Source: Streptomyces xanthophaeus (lineage in GTDB: Bacteria; Actinomycetota; Actinomycetes; Streptomycetales; Streptomycetaceae). From it: a stretch of DNA of 64,000 nucleotides. The notes beneath the pieces were generated by a model. It saw only the letters and a program-made list of their open reading frames with translations, made no database searches and was not told the origin of the DNA. Below are positions 39,470 through 48,838 of this stretch, in pieces. The position numbers were made by a program, and so were the translations under genes. Positions within the stretch are counted from its first letter, which is position 1; each line of letters begins with the position of its first letter. The stretch spans positions 62,001 through 126,000 of the forward strand of contig NZ_CP076543.1 in the NCBI RefSeq assembly GCF_030440515.1, given 5' to 3'.

Positions 39470-39810
39470 TGCACGGTCTGGACCTGGCCGGTCTGGTCGA
39501 CGGTGAGGGCGACGCGCTCCGTCCTGTTCCCCAGGGCCAGCACGATCCACACGACGCCCCACAGCAGGCAGGTGAAGATCGTCAGGATCGCGTGCAGGAG
39601 GTGGTTGACGTTGCCGCCGCGCACCAGCACCGCCTGGGTCGGGGAGCGCGATTCGACCCGCCATCCTTGGGCGACGTACTGGTTGACCGTCCAGTCGAGG
39701 ATCGCGGTGCGCCGCGCGTCGTCGAGGGGCTCGCCCGGGGGCGCGTAGAAGAGTTCCGGGGGCGGGTCCGGAGGCGGCCCCCAGCCCTTCGGTTCGTCGG
39801 ACTTGGCCAT
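39457..39810 (-). CDS. Small membrane protein, hypothetical
   Basis: A 117-residue protein from ATG 39810. A proline-rich N-terminus (GWGPPPDPPPELFYAPPGEP) leads to a soluble segment (RRTAILDWTVNQYVAQGWRV, SPTQAVLVRGGNVNHLLH) and one long hydrophobic segment (AILTIFTCLLWGVVWIVLAL), then a short tail (RVALTVDQTGQVQTVHG). The layout is common for small Streptomyces membrane proteins with no known role. It stands alone between two terminator-like hairpins. Confidence 0.75.
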   Translation of the reverse strand: MAKSDEPKGWGPPPDPPPELFYAPPGEPLDDARRTAILDWTVNQYVAQGWRVESRSPTQAVLVRGGNVNHLLHAILTIFTCLLWGVVWIVLALGNRTERVALTVDQTGQVQTVHGPG

Positions 39811-40066
39811 ATGTCCTGCCTCCCCACGCTTCGGGGCCGCCGGAGGGCGGCACGGGGAGCGGGACGGTCTCGGTGCGGTCGGTCCCGCATATCCCCAGAG
39901 TGCGCCGGGCGGGCGGGGGCGGCATTCCGAGCCCGGCGGGCCGGGCCGCTCACCGGATGTACGTTCGAATCAGGGCCTGGCCTTCGGGGCATTGTCAGTG
40001 GCTCGCCCTACAGTCGGAGCATTCCCATTCAAGGGTTGAGGCGGGCTGCCTCGCTGCACGATCCCG

Positions 40067-40104
40067 CCCCACCGGACCCCCTCGGGGGACAGCGCCCGGT
40101 GGGG
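40067..40104 (-). terminator. Compound stem-loop downstream of the MBL hydrolase gene
   Basis: CCCCACCGG (40067-40075) pairs with 40096-40104, and inside it CCCCC and GGGGG form a second stem. It lies 48 bases past the leftward stop at 40152. The remainder of the 341-base gap 39811-40151 shows nothing else I can name. Confidence 0.65.
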
Positions 40105-40151
40105 TGGCGCGCGGCCTTGCCGCGGGCTCGCAGGGCGGCCTGTCCGGGTTC

Positions 40152-40946
40152 TCAGTCCCAGAACTCGCCGTCGTGCGGCAGGGCGGCGAAGTGCTCCGGG
40201 TCGTGGGAGAGGAAGACCCGGATCCCGGACCGGGACAGGACGCGCAGACGCCCGTAGGTCAGCATCTTCTCCTCGGTGTTCCAGTCGCTGAGCATGGGCA
40301 CGTTGTGGTCCAGGCCCTGCTGGAGGTGCGCCGCGTCGCCCATGAGCGCGATCCGTCCGTGGTGGTCGAGGTCGAGGATGAGTCCCTGGTGGCCGGGGGT
40401 GTGGCCGGCAGTGCGCACGAGGGTGATCGTGCCGTCCCGGAACAGGTCGGTGTCACCGCTCAGTTCGAGGTAGTCGTAGTTGCGGCCGCCCGCGTAGTCC
40501 TCGAAGGCGTAGCCCCGGGCCGTCCAGCGGTCCGGCCACCAGGCGTGGCGCAGTTCGTCGTGCTGAGCCACGTGCACGGCGTGCGGGAAGTAGGTCATCC
40601 CTCCGGCGTGGTCGAGGTGCAGGTGGGAGTAGAGGACGTACCGGACGTCGGCGAGCCGGTAGCCGAGGCGCTCCAGCTGGGCGTCCACGGCGTGTGCCCG
40701 GGTGAACCCCTCGGCGCCGTACGCCGCCCGCAGGCCCGGGCCCCAGTGGGCCTCGGCCGCCTCCGGGTCCGCGACACGGTGGTTGACGCCCGTGTCGAAG
40801 AGGATCGGTCCGTGGGTCGCGTGCTCGATGACGGCGACCGTCGAGGGCACGGTGACGGTGCCGCTCGCCCCGTGCAGGAGGTCGCTCTTCGGCAGGGTGA
40901 AGGGTCCCGCGTCCAGTGTGGTCACGCGCAGTCTCGGGGTCACCAC
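40152..40946 (-). CDS. Metallo-beta-lactamase-fold hydrolase, N-acyl homoserine lactonase-like
   Basis: About 264 residues, starting at GTG 40946 (or the next codon, 40943). A GTG at 40964 is in frame, but the ribosome site AGGGAGG lies downstream of it, so the later start is right. The dinuclear zinc motif is YSHLHLDHAGGMTYFP (HxHxDH), with further ligands in TAGHTPGHQG and LMGDAAHLQQGLDH. The layout DTGVNHRVADPEAAEAHWGP matches the lactonase group that opens acyl-homoserine lactone or similar lactone rings. No signal peptide. The physiological substrate in an actinomycete is uncertain, perhaps gamma-butyrolactone-like. Confidence 0.88.
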   Translation of the reverse strand: MVTPRLRVTTLDAGPFTLPKSDLLHGASGTVTVPSTVAVIEHATHGPILFDTGVNHRVADPEAAEAHWGPGLRAAYGAEGFTRAHAVDAQLERLGYRLADVRYVLYSHLHLDHAGGMTYFPHAVHVAQHDELRHAWWPDRWTARGYAFEDYAGGRNYDYLELSGDTDLFRDGTITLVRTAGHTPGHQGLILDLDHHGRIALMGDAAHLQQGLDHNVPMLSDWNTEEKMLTYGRLRVLSRSGIRVFLSHDPEHFAALPHDGEFWD

Positions 40947-40994
40947 GGGGACCTCCCTCCCCACGTGCCGGCGGGCGGATTCCTCCTGTCCAGG

Positions 40995-41633
40995 CTAGCT
41001 CCGGTGCGGCGGGACCACGCGCCGGAGGGCCGCCGCGAGGTCGGGCGGCGAGTCCACGCAGATGTACACGGTCGCCGCCTCCACCGGCCCGGCCGGGCCC
41101 AGATCGAGGCGTACGGGCGGGTCGAGGTGCACGGCCACGTTCAGCGCGCTCTCCACCGAGCAGGCCACCGCGTCCGGTTCGCCGGGTACGGGCCTCGGGC
41201 CGCGGCCGGGGACGGTGCGGACCACGTGGGAGGTGGAGCGGACCGACGCGCGCGGCAGGGTCACGTCGCCGAGGAAGGCGGTCCGCAAGACCACCCGCTC
41301 CTCCGCCACCTCGTGCGAGTGCCGGACCAGCGCCGCCACCAGGCCCAGCCCGCCCAGCACCAGCAGGAGCTCCAGTGCCGCGTGCACCGGCCGGACCGCG
41401 GGCGGCAGCATCGAGGAGAGCAGGAAGGCCACCACGATCTCCGTCGCCGCCAGGACCAGCACCACCTGCCGCATCCCGGCCGAGTGCCGCGGCCCCGGTG
41501 CCGTCGGGCGCCGGAGCACCACCGCCGTCAGCGACCGGGCCCATATCCGTACGATCCCGGCCCGGGTCGGCCGTGGTGTCACGGCCCCCGTCTCCGGTCC
41601 TGCCATCCGTCCACTCGGTCCCGTCACCGTCAT
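40995..41633 (-). CDS. Membrane protein with PH-like domain, hypothetical
   Basis: A 212-residue protein from ATG 41633. An arginine-rich N-terminal tail is followed by two membrane segments (VVLVLAATEIVVAFLLSSML, ALELLLVLGGLGLVAALV) and a soluble domain. The strand pattern EERVVLRTAFLGDVTLPRAS and VDSPPDLAAALRRVV resembles bacterial PH-like domains. No function known. It is upstream of, and on the same strand as, the MBL hydrolase; 48 bases separate them, so they may be cotranscribed. Confidence 0.7.
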   Translation of the reverse strand: MTVTGPSGRMAGPETGAVTPRPTRAGIVRIWARSLTAVVLRRPTAPGPRHSAGMRQVVLVLAATEIVVAFLLSSMLPPAVRPVHAALELLLVLGGLGLVAALVRHSHEVAEERVVLRTAFLGDVTLPRASVRSTSHVVRTVPGRGPRPVPGEPDAVACSVESALNVAVHLDPPVRLDLGPAGPVEAATVYICVDSPPDLAAALRRVVPPHRS

Positions 41634-41831
41634 GGCCGCCCCTGCCCGTCGTCGCCCGTCGCTTCCCCTCCTTCAGGCTCGCGCGCGTCCGGCGGGACGG
41701 ACAGTGACGAATGTCAGGGGTGTGCCGGGTACATGCCAGGGGTGCGCGGACGGTACCGCCCTCGGGTCCTCCGGGGCTGGGGAATCGGCGAATCGGGGGC
41801 GGTGCCCGGCACCGGTCGGCAGGATGGGGCC

Positions 41832-42920
41832 ATGGACCGTGGGGACATGAGGCCGCGCGGGTCGCGGCCGGTGGTGGTGCGGGTGCCGGTGGAACCGGTG
41901 GAAGCCGCAGTGGAAGCCGACGCGCTCGACGCCGTGGCGCGGGCGGGCGATGTGGTGGTGCGCGGCCCGCTGTTCGGGGTGGCGGCGCAGTCGGCCGGGG
42001 ACGGGCCGCGGTGGCGGGTGGTGCTCGAAGTGACGGCCGGCTGTCCGCAGCAGGCGCGCGACGGGCTGAACTCGCGGCTGTGGTTCCACGCGAAGGACGA
42101 GGCGCAGGACCGGGCGGAGCGGCGCGAGCTGCTGGCGGCGGTCGCCCGGCTGGAGAGCGAGCGGGTCGACGAACTCGTCGTGGCCGGGACCCGGTACCGG
42201 GTGGTGCGCGCCGAGGAGTACGCGGCCTCGGGCCCCGGCGGTATGGAGACGCCCCGCCCGACGGATCCGGAGCCCCTCGTCCGCGACTGGGACCGGACCG
42301 TACGGGAGCCCGGGATCGATGACGGTCTGGTCGTGGATCCGGACGCTCCGGTCACCCCGACCCAGGCGTTCGAGCAGCTGGCGCTGCGCGGCCTGTGCTA
42401 CACGGGCGAGCGGTTCCCCGAGGAGGTGCGCGCCGACTCGCGGCGGGCCCTGGACACCCACCCGGACGTGCTGCTGATGCCGCCGACCTTCGGCGTCGTG
42501 GAGCGGACCACGGACGGCTGGCGGCCGGTCAGCGGCCCGCACGCGACCCCGCACGCCGCCCGCAAGTCGCTGGACTTCGCGCTGACGTGGATGTGGCCGC
42601 GGATGCGCGGTCACATCCCCCACGACGCCGACCCTCGTACGGACGCCCGTACGTGGACGGCCGCGGGCGGCGGGGAGTCCGCGGACCTGCGGGCCGCGAA
42701 GCTGGCGGCGTACGCCGGGGCCGCCGACACGCTCCGGGGCGGACGTGTGGACCGGCTGGAGTTCCAGGGCGCCGTGTACCAGATCGTCCGTACCCGCCGC
42801 CTGCTGCGCTGGGGGCCCGACGGGCCGGAGGGCCCGCGGCCGTCCGACGTCAACAGCCAGGAGCCCGCGCGGATCCACCTCTCGCTCGACGAGGACGGGC
42901 GCGTCCTGCCCGACGACTGA
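41832..42920 (+). CDS. DUF5954 family protein
   Basis: A 362-residue soluble protein from ATG 41832. Recognised from RPVVVRVPVEPVEAAVEADA, VRGPLFGVAAQSAGDGPRWR, CPQQARDGLNSRLWFHAKDE and ERVDELVVAGTRYRVVRAEE, which are characteristic of DUF5954, an actinobacterial family without known function. It has two similar halves: a second V-D-x-L-E-F-x-G-x-x-Y-Q-I-V-R element (VDRLEFQGAVYQIVRTRRLL) echoes the first, pointing to an internal duplication. It is transcribed alone. Confidence 0.8.
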   Translation: MDRGDMRPRGSRPVVVRVPVEPVEAAVEADALDAVARAGDVVVRGPLFGVAAQSAGDGPRWRVVLEVTAGCPQQARDGLNSRLWFHAKDEAQDRAERRELLAAVARLESERVDELVVAGTRYRVVRAEEYAASGPGGMETPRPTDPEPLVRDWDRTVREPGIDDGLVVDPDAPVTPTQAFEQLALRGLCYTGERFPEEVRADSRRALDTHPDVLLMPPTFGVVERTTDGWRPVSGPHATPHAARKSLDFALTWMWPRMRGHIPHDADPRTDARTWTAAGGGESADLRAAKLAAYAGAADTLRGGRVDRLEFQGAVYQIVRTRRLLRWGPDGPEGPRPSDVNSQEPARIHLSLDEDGRVLPDD

Positions 42921-43052
42921 CCCGCGGCACACGTCCGCGCTTCCCGCAGAAGTCGGCGCCCGCCGGGCGTTTCGACGTGCGCCACCGGACCGCATGGGGA
43001 ACGGTGGACCCGCCCCGCTGTGCGACCCGCCGATGCTCCGAGGGAGACACCC

Positions 43053-43484
43053 ATGAACTGGACGCTCGAAGTCGTCCCCGTCCCTGTCACCGACATGGAT
43101 CGCGCGAAGAGTTTCTACGCCGACCAGGTCGGCTTCGGCGTGGACCTCGACGACGAGGTCGCCCCGGGGGTGCGCATCATCCAGCTGACCCCGCCCGGTT
43201 CCCGGTGCTCCATCGCCATGCTCCAGGGGATGCCCGGGGCGCCCGGCGGACAGACCATGGCGCCCGGCACCCTGCACGGTCTTCAGCTGTGCGTCACGGA
43301 CATCGAGGCGGCCCGCGAGGAGCTGGTGGCCCGGGGCGTGGACGTCTCGCCCGTCCGGAACCTCGGCGCATCGGGCTGGGAGGAGGGCAAGGGCGGCGTC
43401 TGGAATTCCTTCATGACCTTCGAGGACCCCGACGGGAACAGCTGGGTGGTCCAGGAGGCCCCCTCGGAGCTGTCCGAGCGCTGA
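43053..43484 (+). CDS. VOC-fold (glyoxalase-like) protein
   Basis: A 143-residue protein from ATG 43053; AGGGAG lies about nine bases upstream. Typical module: LEVVPVPVTDMDRAKSFYAD, VRIIQLTPPGSRCSIAML, LQLCVTDIEAAREELVARGV and FEDPDGNSWVVQEAP. The last carries the E/D...W..QE pattern of the DGNSW-type VOC proteins. Probably a small cytosolic dimer; substrate unknown. Not linked to the VOC gene at 16801. Confidence 0.88.
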   Translation: MNWTLEVVPVPVTDMDRAKSFYADQVGFGVDLDDEVAPGVRIIQLTPPGSRCSIAMLQGMPGAPGGQTMAPGTLHGLQLCVTDIEAAREELVARGVDVSPVRNLGASGWEEGKGGVWNSFMTFEDPDGNSWVVQEAPSELSER

Positions 43485-43636
43485 CCGGGCCGGCGCCCGC
43501 TCGGCCGCGACGGCGGGCAGATGTACCAAGCCCCGCCCCTGCGGGGAGGAATCCCGGCGCGTCCACCCCGGCCGCTCGCACACACGGCCGGTACATTCCC
43601 GATTTCAGCCGGTCCGTTCTATTCCGGGGATGTGCC

Positions 43637-45010
43637 TTGCGTCGTATCGCTGTCGCTCTGACCCTGCTGACCGCCCTCTCCTGCGGATCCTTCGCGGGTT
43701 CCCAGGCCGTCTCGGCCGCGAGCGCGTCGGCAGGCGGTGGTGGCGGCGGCCGGGGCACCAACATCCTGGTCGTGGGCATCGACAGCCGCGCCGGGCTCTC
43801 CGCGGCCGAGAAGCGGCGCCTGCACGTGGGCGGCAAGGGCTGCAACTGCACCGACGTGATGATGCTCGTCCACCTGGCCAAGAACCGGCGGCGCGCGAGC
43901 ATCGTCTCCATCCCGCGCGACTCCTACGTCGAGTACGCGGGCACCACCGCCACCGCACCGGCCCGTAGCGGCAAGATCAACGGTGCGTTCGCCCTCGGCG
44001 GCGGCCCGCTCACGGTGGCCACCGTCGAGAAGGCCACCGGTCTGCACATCGACCACTACCTGCAGACCGATTTCAGGGGCTTCGAGCAGACGGTGAACAA
44101 CCTCGGCGGCGCCACCGTGTGCACGGACAGGCCGCTCAAGGACGAGAACTCCGGACTCGACATCGGCGCCGGCCGCCACCTCGCCGACGGGAACGGAGCA
44201 CTGCGCTACGTCCGGGCCCGGCACGTCAACCTGCGGCCCGGCGACCTCGGCCGGGTCCGCCGCCAGCAGCGCGTGGTCGACGACCTGCTGGCCCGGCTCA
44301 CCGCGGAGGGCGCCCTGGCCGGCCCCATCAGCACGGCGCGGACCGTGCGCACCCTGCTGAAGACCGTACGCACCGACGCAGGGACGGGCCTGGACGACCT
44401 GGTGCGCATCGGCTGGGCGCTCGGTCACCTCCGCTCGGACCGGACGGATGTCGCGACCGTCCCCATCCGGCTCTTCGACCACCGCGTACCCGGAGTGGGT
44501 TCCACCCTGGTGTGGGACGAGGCCCGCTCCGCCGCCCTGTGGGAGGCGCTCGGCGCGGACCGCCCGATCACGGGCGACACCCGGATCCAGCCCGTCGCAC
44601 AGAACCCGGCCCCGACCGACCCGACCCGGATCGCCGTCCGCGTGGACGACGCCGAGGTCGCCGCCGCCCTGCGCGGCAACGGGTTCGCCGTCACCGACAC
44701 CTCGGCGACCGCACCGGCGGTACGCCCGTCCGGGCCCCCGGTCATCCGGTACGCCACCGGCCAGGAGGACGACGCGGCGACCGTCGCGGCCGCCCTGCCC
44801 GGCTCCCGTCTGCAGGCGGACCCGGATCTCGACGCGGTCGTCGAGGTCACCGTCGGTGCACGGCCCGTCCGGGTCACGAGCGTCACCTACGACCGCAACG
44901 TGGCCGACGGCGCCCCCGTGACCGCCGACCGCCTCCGCTGCGCCGAAGCCCCGGCCGCGGCCGGGGCCGCGCAGCCGGGGGGCGCCGTGGAGCCATCCGG
45001 GCGACGATGA
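43637..45010 (+). CDS. LCP (LytR-CpsA-Psr) family cell-wall glycopolymer transferase
   Basis: A 457-residue protein. TTG 43637 is chosen because GGGGA lies six bases upstream and the signal (RRIAVALTLLTALSCGSFAG) begins there. The LCP core includes NILVVGIDSRAG, CNCTDVMMLVHLAKNRRRAS, IVSIPRDSYVEY, GKINGAFALGGGPLTVATVE and ALRYVRARHVNLRPGDLGRV with the conserved arginines and aspartates of the phosphotransferase site. The C-terminal region (VRVDDAEVAAALRGNGFAVT, ALPGSRLQADPDLDAVVEVT) is a LytR_C-type domain. It would transfer undecaprenyl-linked polymers onto peptidoglycan outside the membrane. The first residues could be a cleaved signal or an anchor. Confidence 0.9.
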   Translation: MRRIAVALTLLTALSCGSFAGSQAVSAASASAGGGGGGRGTNILVVGIDSRAGLSAAEKRRLHVGGKGCNCTDVMMLVHLAKNRRRASIVSIPRDSYVEYAGTTATAPARSGKINGAFALGGGPLTVATVEKATGLHIDHYLQTDFRGFEQTVNNLGGATVCTDRPLKDENSGLDIGAGRHLADGNGALRYVRARHVNLRPGDLGRVRRQQRVVDDLLARLTAEGALAGPISTARTVRTLLKTVRTDAGTGLDDLVRIGWALGHLRSDRTDVATVPIRLFDHRVPGVGSTLVWDEARSAALWEALGADRPITGDTRIQPVAQNPAPTDPTRIAVRVDDAEVAAALRGNGFAVTDTSATAPAVRPSGPPVIRYATGQEDDAATVAAALPGSRLQADPDLDAVVEVTVGARPVRVTSVTYDRNVADGAPVTADRLRCAEAPAAAGAAQPGGAVEPSGRR

Positions 45011-45167
45011 GAGATGTGGACCACGCGCAGTCGCAGCATGCACCAGGTGAGTGGCCGCAGGAGCGGACCGTGGCGCGGCCGCGGCGCCGGGTCGGCGGGC
45101 GCGCACGCCGCCCCGGTGGGGCTGCCGCGGCGCGAGGCCGGGGGCGCCCCGGAGGAGCGGGTGCAGG

Positions 45168-47255
45168 ATGCATGAGGAGATGCCGCTCGACGACCTGATC
45201 AGCAGCGCCGCCCAGGATGCCGGAGGATGGCTGGGCGCCCTGCCGGTCGCGCTCGTGGCCACCAGCAGTGACGGCATGATCGTGCGCTGGAACCACGGCG
45301 CGCAGCAGCTCCTCGGCTACGCCCCGCCCGAGGTGCTGGGGCGGCACATCTCCGATCTCCTGCATCCGGGAGCCGATCGCAGCCTGGGCCGGTCCTTGTG
45401 GGAGACGGCCGCCACCGGGCGCGGGGTCATGGGTACGGTCACCGCGTGGCACAGCAAGGGTCACCCGCTGGAGCTGGAGATCTGGGCCTGTCCGGTCCCG
45501 GACCGCCGCCACGGTGCTTCGGCCGTGCTGGTCTTCGCGGCGGACGCGCACGCGGCCCGCCGGATCCGCGGGTCCTCGGCCGTCTGGGACGGGTTGTTCG
45601 CCCGCTCGCCGGTCGGGATCGGGGTCCTCGACACGGAGCTGCGGTTCCTCCAGGTCAACCCGGCCCTCGAAGCGATGAACGGTCTCGCGGAGTCCGCCCA
45701 TGTGGGGCGGCGGCTGGCCGAGTTGCTGCCCGAGGTGAACGCCGACGAGATGGAGGAGGCGATGCGCGAGGTCCTGGCCACGGGTGAGCCGGTCCTCGAC
45801 CGGCGCCGTACCGGCCGGACCCCGGCCGACCCGGACCACGACCATGTGTGGTCGTGCTCGTACGTGCGCGTCGAGGATCCCGGCGGCCGGCCGATCGGCG
45901 TGATCGCCTCGCTCCTCGACATCACCCTGCAGCAGCGTGACCACAGCGAGGTCGAGGCGGGCCGCCGCCGCCTCGCCCTGCTCAGCGAGGCGAGTTCCCG
46001 CATCGGCGCCAGCCTCGACCTGGAGCGGACGGCGCAGGAGCTCGCCGACCTCGCCGTCCCGCATCTCGCGAGCGCCGTCACGGTCGATGTCCTGGATTCC
46101 CTCGCCCGCGGTATCGAGCCCGGCACGGGACTGGCCGGGGGCGTCGCCCTGCGCCGGCTGGGCAAGGCGCCGCTGACCGGTTCCGCCGTCACGCAGACCC
46201 TGGCGCCCCTGGGCCGGACCCTCATCTTCCCCTCGACCGCCCCCTACACCCAGGCCCTCGCGGCCCGTCAGTCGTTCCTGATCGCCCAGCTCGACGACCG
46301 GACCGTCGCCACCGCGGCCCGGCACTCCCCCAAGCCGGCCCAACTCCTGGAGCTGGGCGTGCACTCGTTCATGATGACGCCGCTCATCGCCCGCGACATG
46401 GTCCTCGGCGTCGCCACCTTCTACCGCACCGGGCACACCGGTCCCTTCGGGTCCGACGACGTCACCCTTGCCGGTGAACTGGCGGCCCGCGCCGCCATCA
46501 GCATCGACAACGCGCGCCTCTACCACCACGAGCACGAGACCGCGGTCGTCCTCCAGCGCAGCATGCTCCCCCAGCACGTCACCCCGCCGGCCGGCATCGA
46601 GATCGCCCACCGCTATCTGCCGGCCAGCGACGTCAACGAGGTGGGCGGTGACTGGTACGACGTCCTGCCCCTCAGCGGGGGCCGGGCCGCGCTCCTCATC
46701 GGCGACGTCATGGGCCACGGCATCGCGGCCGCCGCCGTGATGGGGCGGCTCTCCGCGACCGTCCGCGCCCTCGGCCGCCTCGACATGCCTCCCACCGCCC
46801 TGCTGCACCAGCTCGAAGCCACCCTCGCCGACCTGTCCGACCCGATGCTCGCGACCTTCCTCTACGTGGTCTGCGACCCCGCCACAGGCCGTTGCACGGT
46901 CACGCGCGCCGGACATCCGCCCCCGGCCGTGATCCAGCCCGACGGCACCGTCTACCTCGTCAAGACCCCGCCGGGCGTCCCGCTGGGCGTCGGCGGCATC
47001 TCCTTCACCACCACCGACATCGCCCTTCCGCCCGGCAGCACCCTGGTCCTGTACACCGACGGCCTCATCGAGGCGCGCAGCCGTGACATCGACGAACGCC
47101 TGGACGAGCTCACCGGTCTGCTCGCCGCGCCGGAGCAGTCGCTCGACCACCTCTGCGACTCCCTCATCGCCCATCTGGTGCCCGCCTCCGCGGACGACGA
47201 CATCGCCCTCCTCGCGGCCCGTATCGGCGTGCCCGCCCACCGACCAGCCGTGTGA
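45168..47255 (+). CDS. PAS-PAS-GAF-SpoIIE (PP2C) serine phosphatase
   Basis: A 695-residue soluble protein from ATG 45168 with GGAGGAG upstream. Two PAS domains (LVATSSDGMIVRWNHGAQQL; GIGVLDTELRFLQVNPALEA) are followed by a GAF domain (about 290-460; LSEASSRIGASLDLERTAQE, MMTPLIARDMVLGVATFY) and a SpoIIE-type PP2C domain (about 480-690) with the metal motifs VGGDWYDVLPLSGG, IGDVMGHGIAAAAVMG and SADDDIALLAARIG. It probably dephosphorylates an anti-anti-sigma (STAS) protein in response to a ligand or redox signal. No partner STAS or kinase gene is adjacent. A second, membrane-bound enzyme of this class lies at 55900-58665. Confidence 0.92.
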   Translation: MHEEMPLDDLISSAAQDAGGWLGALPVALVATSSDGMIVRWNHGAQQLLGYAPPEVLGRHISDLLHPGADRSLGRSLWETAATGRGVMGTVTAWHSKGHPLELEIWACPVPDRRHGASAVLVFAADAHAARRIRGSSAVWDGLFARSPVGIGVLDTELRFLQVNPALEAMNGLAESAHVGRRLAELLPEVNADEMEEAMREVLATGEPVLDRRRTGRTPADPDHDHVWSCSYVRVEDPGGRPIGVIASLLDITLQQRDHSEVEAGRRRLALLSEASSRIGASLDLERTAQELADLAVPHLASAVTVDVLDSLARGIEPGTGLAGGVALRRLGKAPLTGSAVTQTLAPLGRTLIFPSTAPYTQALAARQSFLIAQLDDRTVATAARHSPKPAQLLELGVHSFMMTPLIARDMVLGVATFYRTGHTGPFGSDDVTLAGELAARAAISIDNARLYHHEHETAVVLQRSMLPQHVTPPAGIEIAHRYLPASDVNEVGGDWYDVLPLSGGRAALLIGDVMGHGIAAAAVMGRLSATVRALGRLDMPPTALLHQLEATLADLSDPMLATFLYVVCDPATGRCTVTRAGHPPPAVIQPDGTVYLVKTPPGVPLGVGGISFTTTDIALPPGSTLVLYTDGLIEARSRDIDERLDELTGLLAAPEQSLDHLCDSLIAHLVPASADDDIALLAARIGVPAHRPAV

Positions 47256-47365
47256 ATCGGGCCATCGGCCCTCGGGTGCTGTCACCGCACACGTCCGTCC
47301 CCGTACAGTCCGTGGTGCCGACGTACCCTCGGGCGCCGTCCCGACAGCCGGACAGGAGAAGAGCC

Positions 47366-48730
47366 GTGGCCATCGACGCCAGCAGCGGGCCGCCCGCCGC
47401 GCAGCGGTCCCGGGCGGGGCGACCGCTCCCCGAGGCGGACGCCGGCTGTGTGGAACGGTGGCGCACCCACCAGGGTGAACTGGTCGACCTGTTGGCGCAG
47501 GTACGGGAACGGCTCGGCGGTGTCGCCTCGTTCCGTCTGGGGCCGCAGCCCACCGTCCTGGTCACCGCGCCGGAGGCCGTGCAGCACGTGCTCGCCCTGC
47601 ACCCCGACCGCTACGTCAAGCGCTCCCATCGTGCCCGCCTGCTCATCGGTGACGGGGTGCTCGCCGCGACGGGCGAGGCCTGGAAGAGCCAACGGAAGCT
47701 GTTGCAGTCGCAGTTCACCGGGAAGGGGATGCGCCGCTACGAGGCGCGGATCGCCGGGGCGGCCCGGACCACGGCCGAACGGTGGGCCGGACACGAGCGC
47801 ACCGGGCGGACCTTCGACCTCGGCGAGGAGATGCGCCGCTTCGCCCTGGACACCATCTGGCGGGCGCTCACCGGGCACCCGCTGGACGACGTCACGGCGC
47901 ACGAACTGACCGCCGTGGCCACCGTGGTGGCGGCGCTGCCGAGCCTGCCCGCCGACCAGGTGGACGCCCGGGACGCCGTCGCGGGCGACCTGGCCAGGAT
48001 CGACGAGGTCGCCCGGCGTGCGGTGGCCGCGGCCCGAGACGGCGCCCCGGGACCCGACGGGCCGGGGCTGCTCCAGGTGCTGGTCGACGCCTCGGCCGAG
48101 CGTCCGGAGTACACCGACCGGCTGGTGCGGGACGAGCTCGTCACCCTGCTGGTGGCCGGCCACGAGACCACGGCGACCACGCTGACCTGGCTGTACCTGC
48201 TCCTCGACCGCCACCCCGCGGCCCGCGAGCAGGCCCTCGCGGCCGGTCCCGAGGGCTCGGCGGAGCGGCGCGAGGCCATCCAGGCCCTGGTCGGCGAGAC
48301 GCTCCGGCTCTACCCCTCCGCGTGGATCCTGCCCCGGCACGCCGCCGAGGACGACGTCCTGGCGGGCTACCGCGTCGAGGCGGGCACGGATCTGCTGGTC
48401 TGCCCCTACCTCACCCACCGGGATCCCGAACTGTGGCCGGATCCGGAGCACTTCGACCCCCGGCGCTTCACGGTTCCGGGCGGCCGTCCCACCCGGCCCG
48501 GCGCCTACCTGCCGTTCGGCATCGGTCCCCGTGCCTGCCTGGGCCAGCAGTTCGCCCTACGGGAGTCGGTCGCCCTGCTCGAACTCCTGCTGCCCGCCCA
48601 CGTCCCGGAGTTCCGGGCCGTCCCCACCGGGGCGGCGTACAGCATCACCGTCCGCCCCGACGGCCCGACGCCCGTCACCCTCACCGGCGGCAGGACCGAA
48701 CGGCGTGTCATCCAAGATCGCCACGGATAG
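47366..48730 (+). CDS. Cytochrome P450 (class resembling CYP102/fatty-acid type)
   Basis: A 454-residue protein from GTG 47366, AGGAGA six bases upstream. I-helix oxygen-binding motif VAGHETTATTLTWLYLLL, K-helix ALVGETLRLYPSAWILPRHA, and heme loop YLPFGIGPRACLGQQFALRE with the cysteine ligand. The PDPEHFDPRRF and C-helix WKSQRKLLQSQFTGKGMRRY patterns are those of P450s related to fatty-acid hydroxylases rather than of the short CYP105/107 types. No reductase or ferredoxin gene is adjacent. Substrate unknown. Confidence 0.93.
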   Translation: MAIDASSGPPAAQRSRAGRPLPEADAGCVERWRTHQGELVDLLAQVRERLGGVASFRLGPQPTVLVTAPEAVQHVLALHPDRYVKRSHRARLLIGDGVLAATGEAWKSQRKLLQSQFTGKGMRRYEARIAGAARTTAERWAGHERTGRTFDLGEEMRRFALDTIWRALTGHPLDDVTAHELTAVATVVAALPSLPADQVDARDAVAGDLARIDEVARRAVAAARDGAPGPDGPGLLQVLVDASAERPEYTDRLVRDELVTLLVAGHETTATTLTWLYLLLDRHPAAREQALAAGPEGSAERREAIQALVGETLRLYPSAWILPRHAAEDDVLAGYRVEAGTDLLVCPYLTHRDPELWPDPEHFDPRRFTVPGGRPTRPGAYLPFGIGPRACLGQQFALRESVALLELLLPAHVPEFRAVPTGAAYSITVRPDGPTPVTLTGGRTERRVIQDRHG

Positions 48731-48838
48731 GGTGAAGGCGGCTCCTGCCTCGCCCGGCAGGGCCGGCCCGGGCTTCGACGTCGCGTACGACATCGCGGCC
48801 GGCGGCGGGGAGGAGCCTTGACGTGCCTTGACGTGCCC

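Noticed and set aside
40947..40964. GTG 40964 as start of the MBL hydrolase
   Set aside because: The only good ribosome site (AGGGAGG) lies between this GTG and the following GTGs, so the later codon must be the start.
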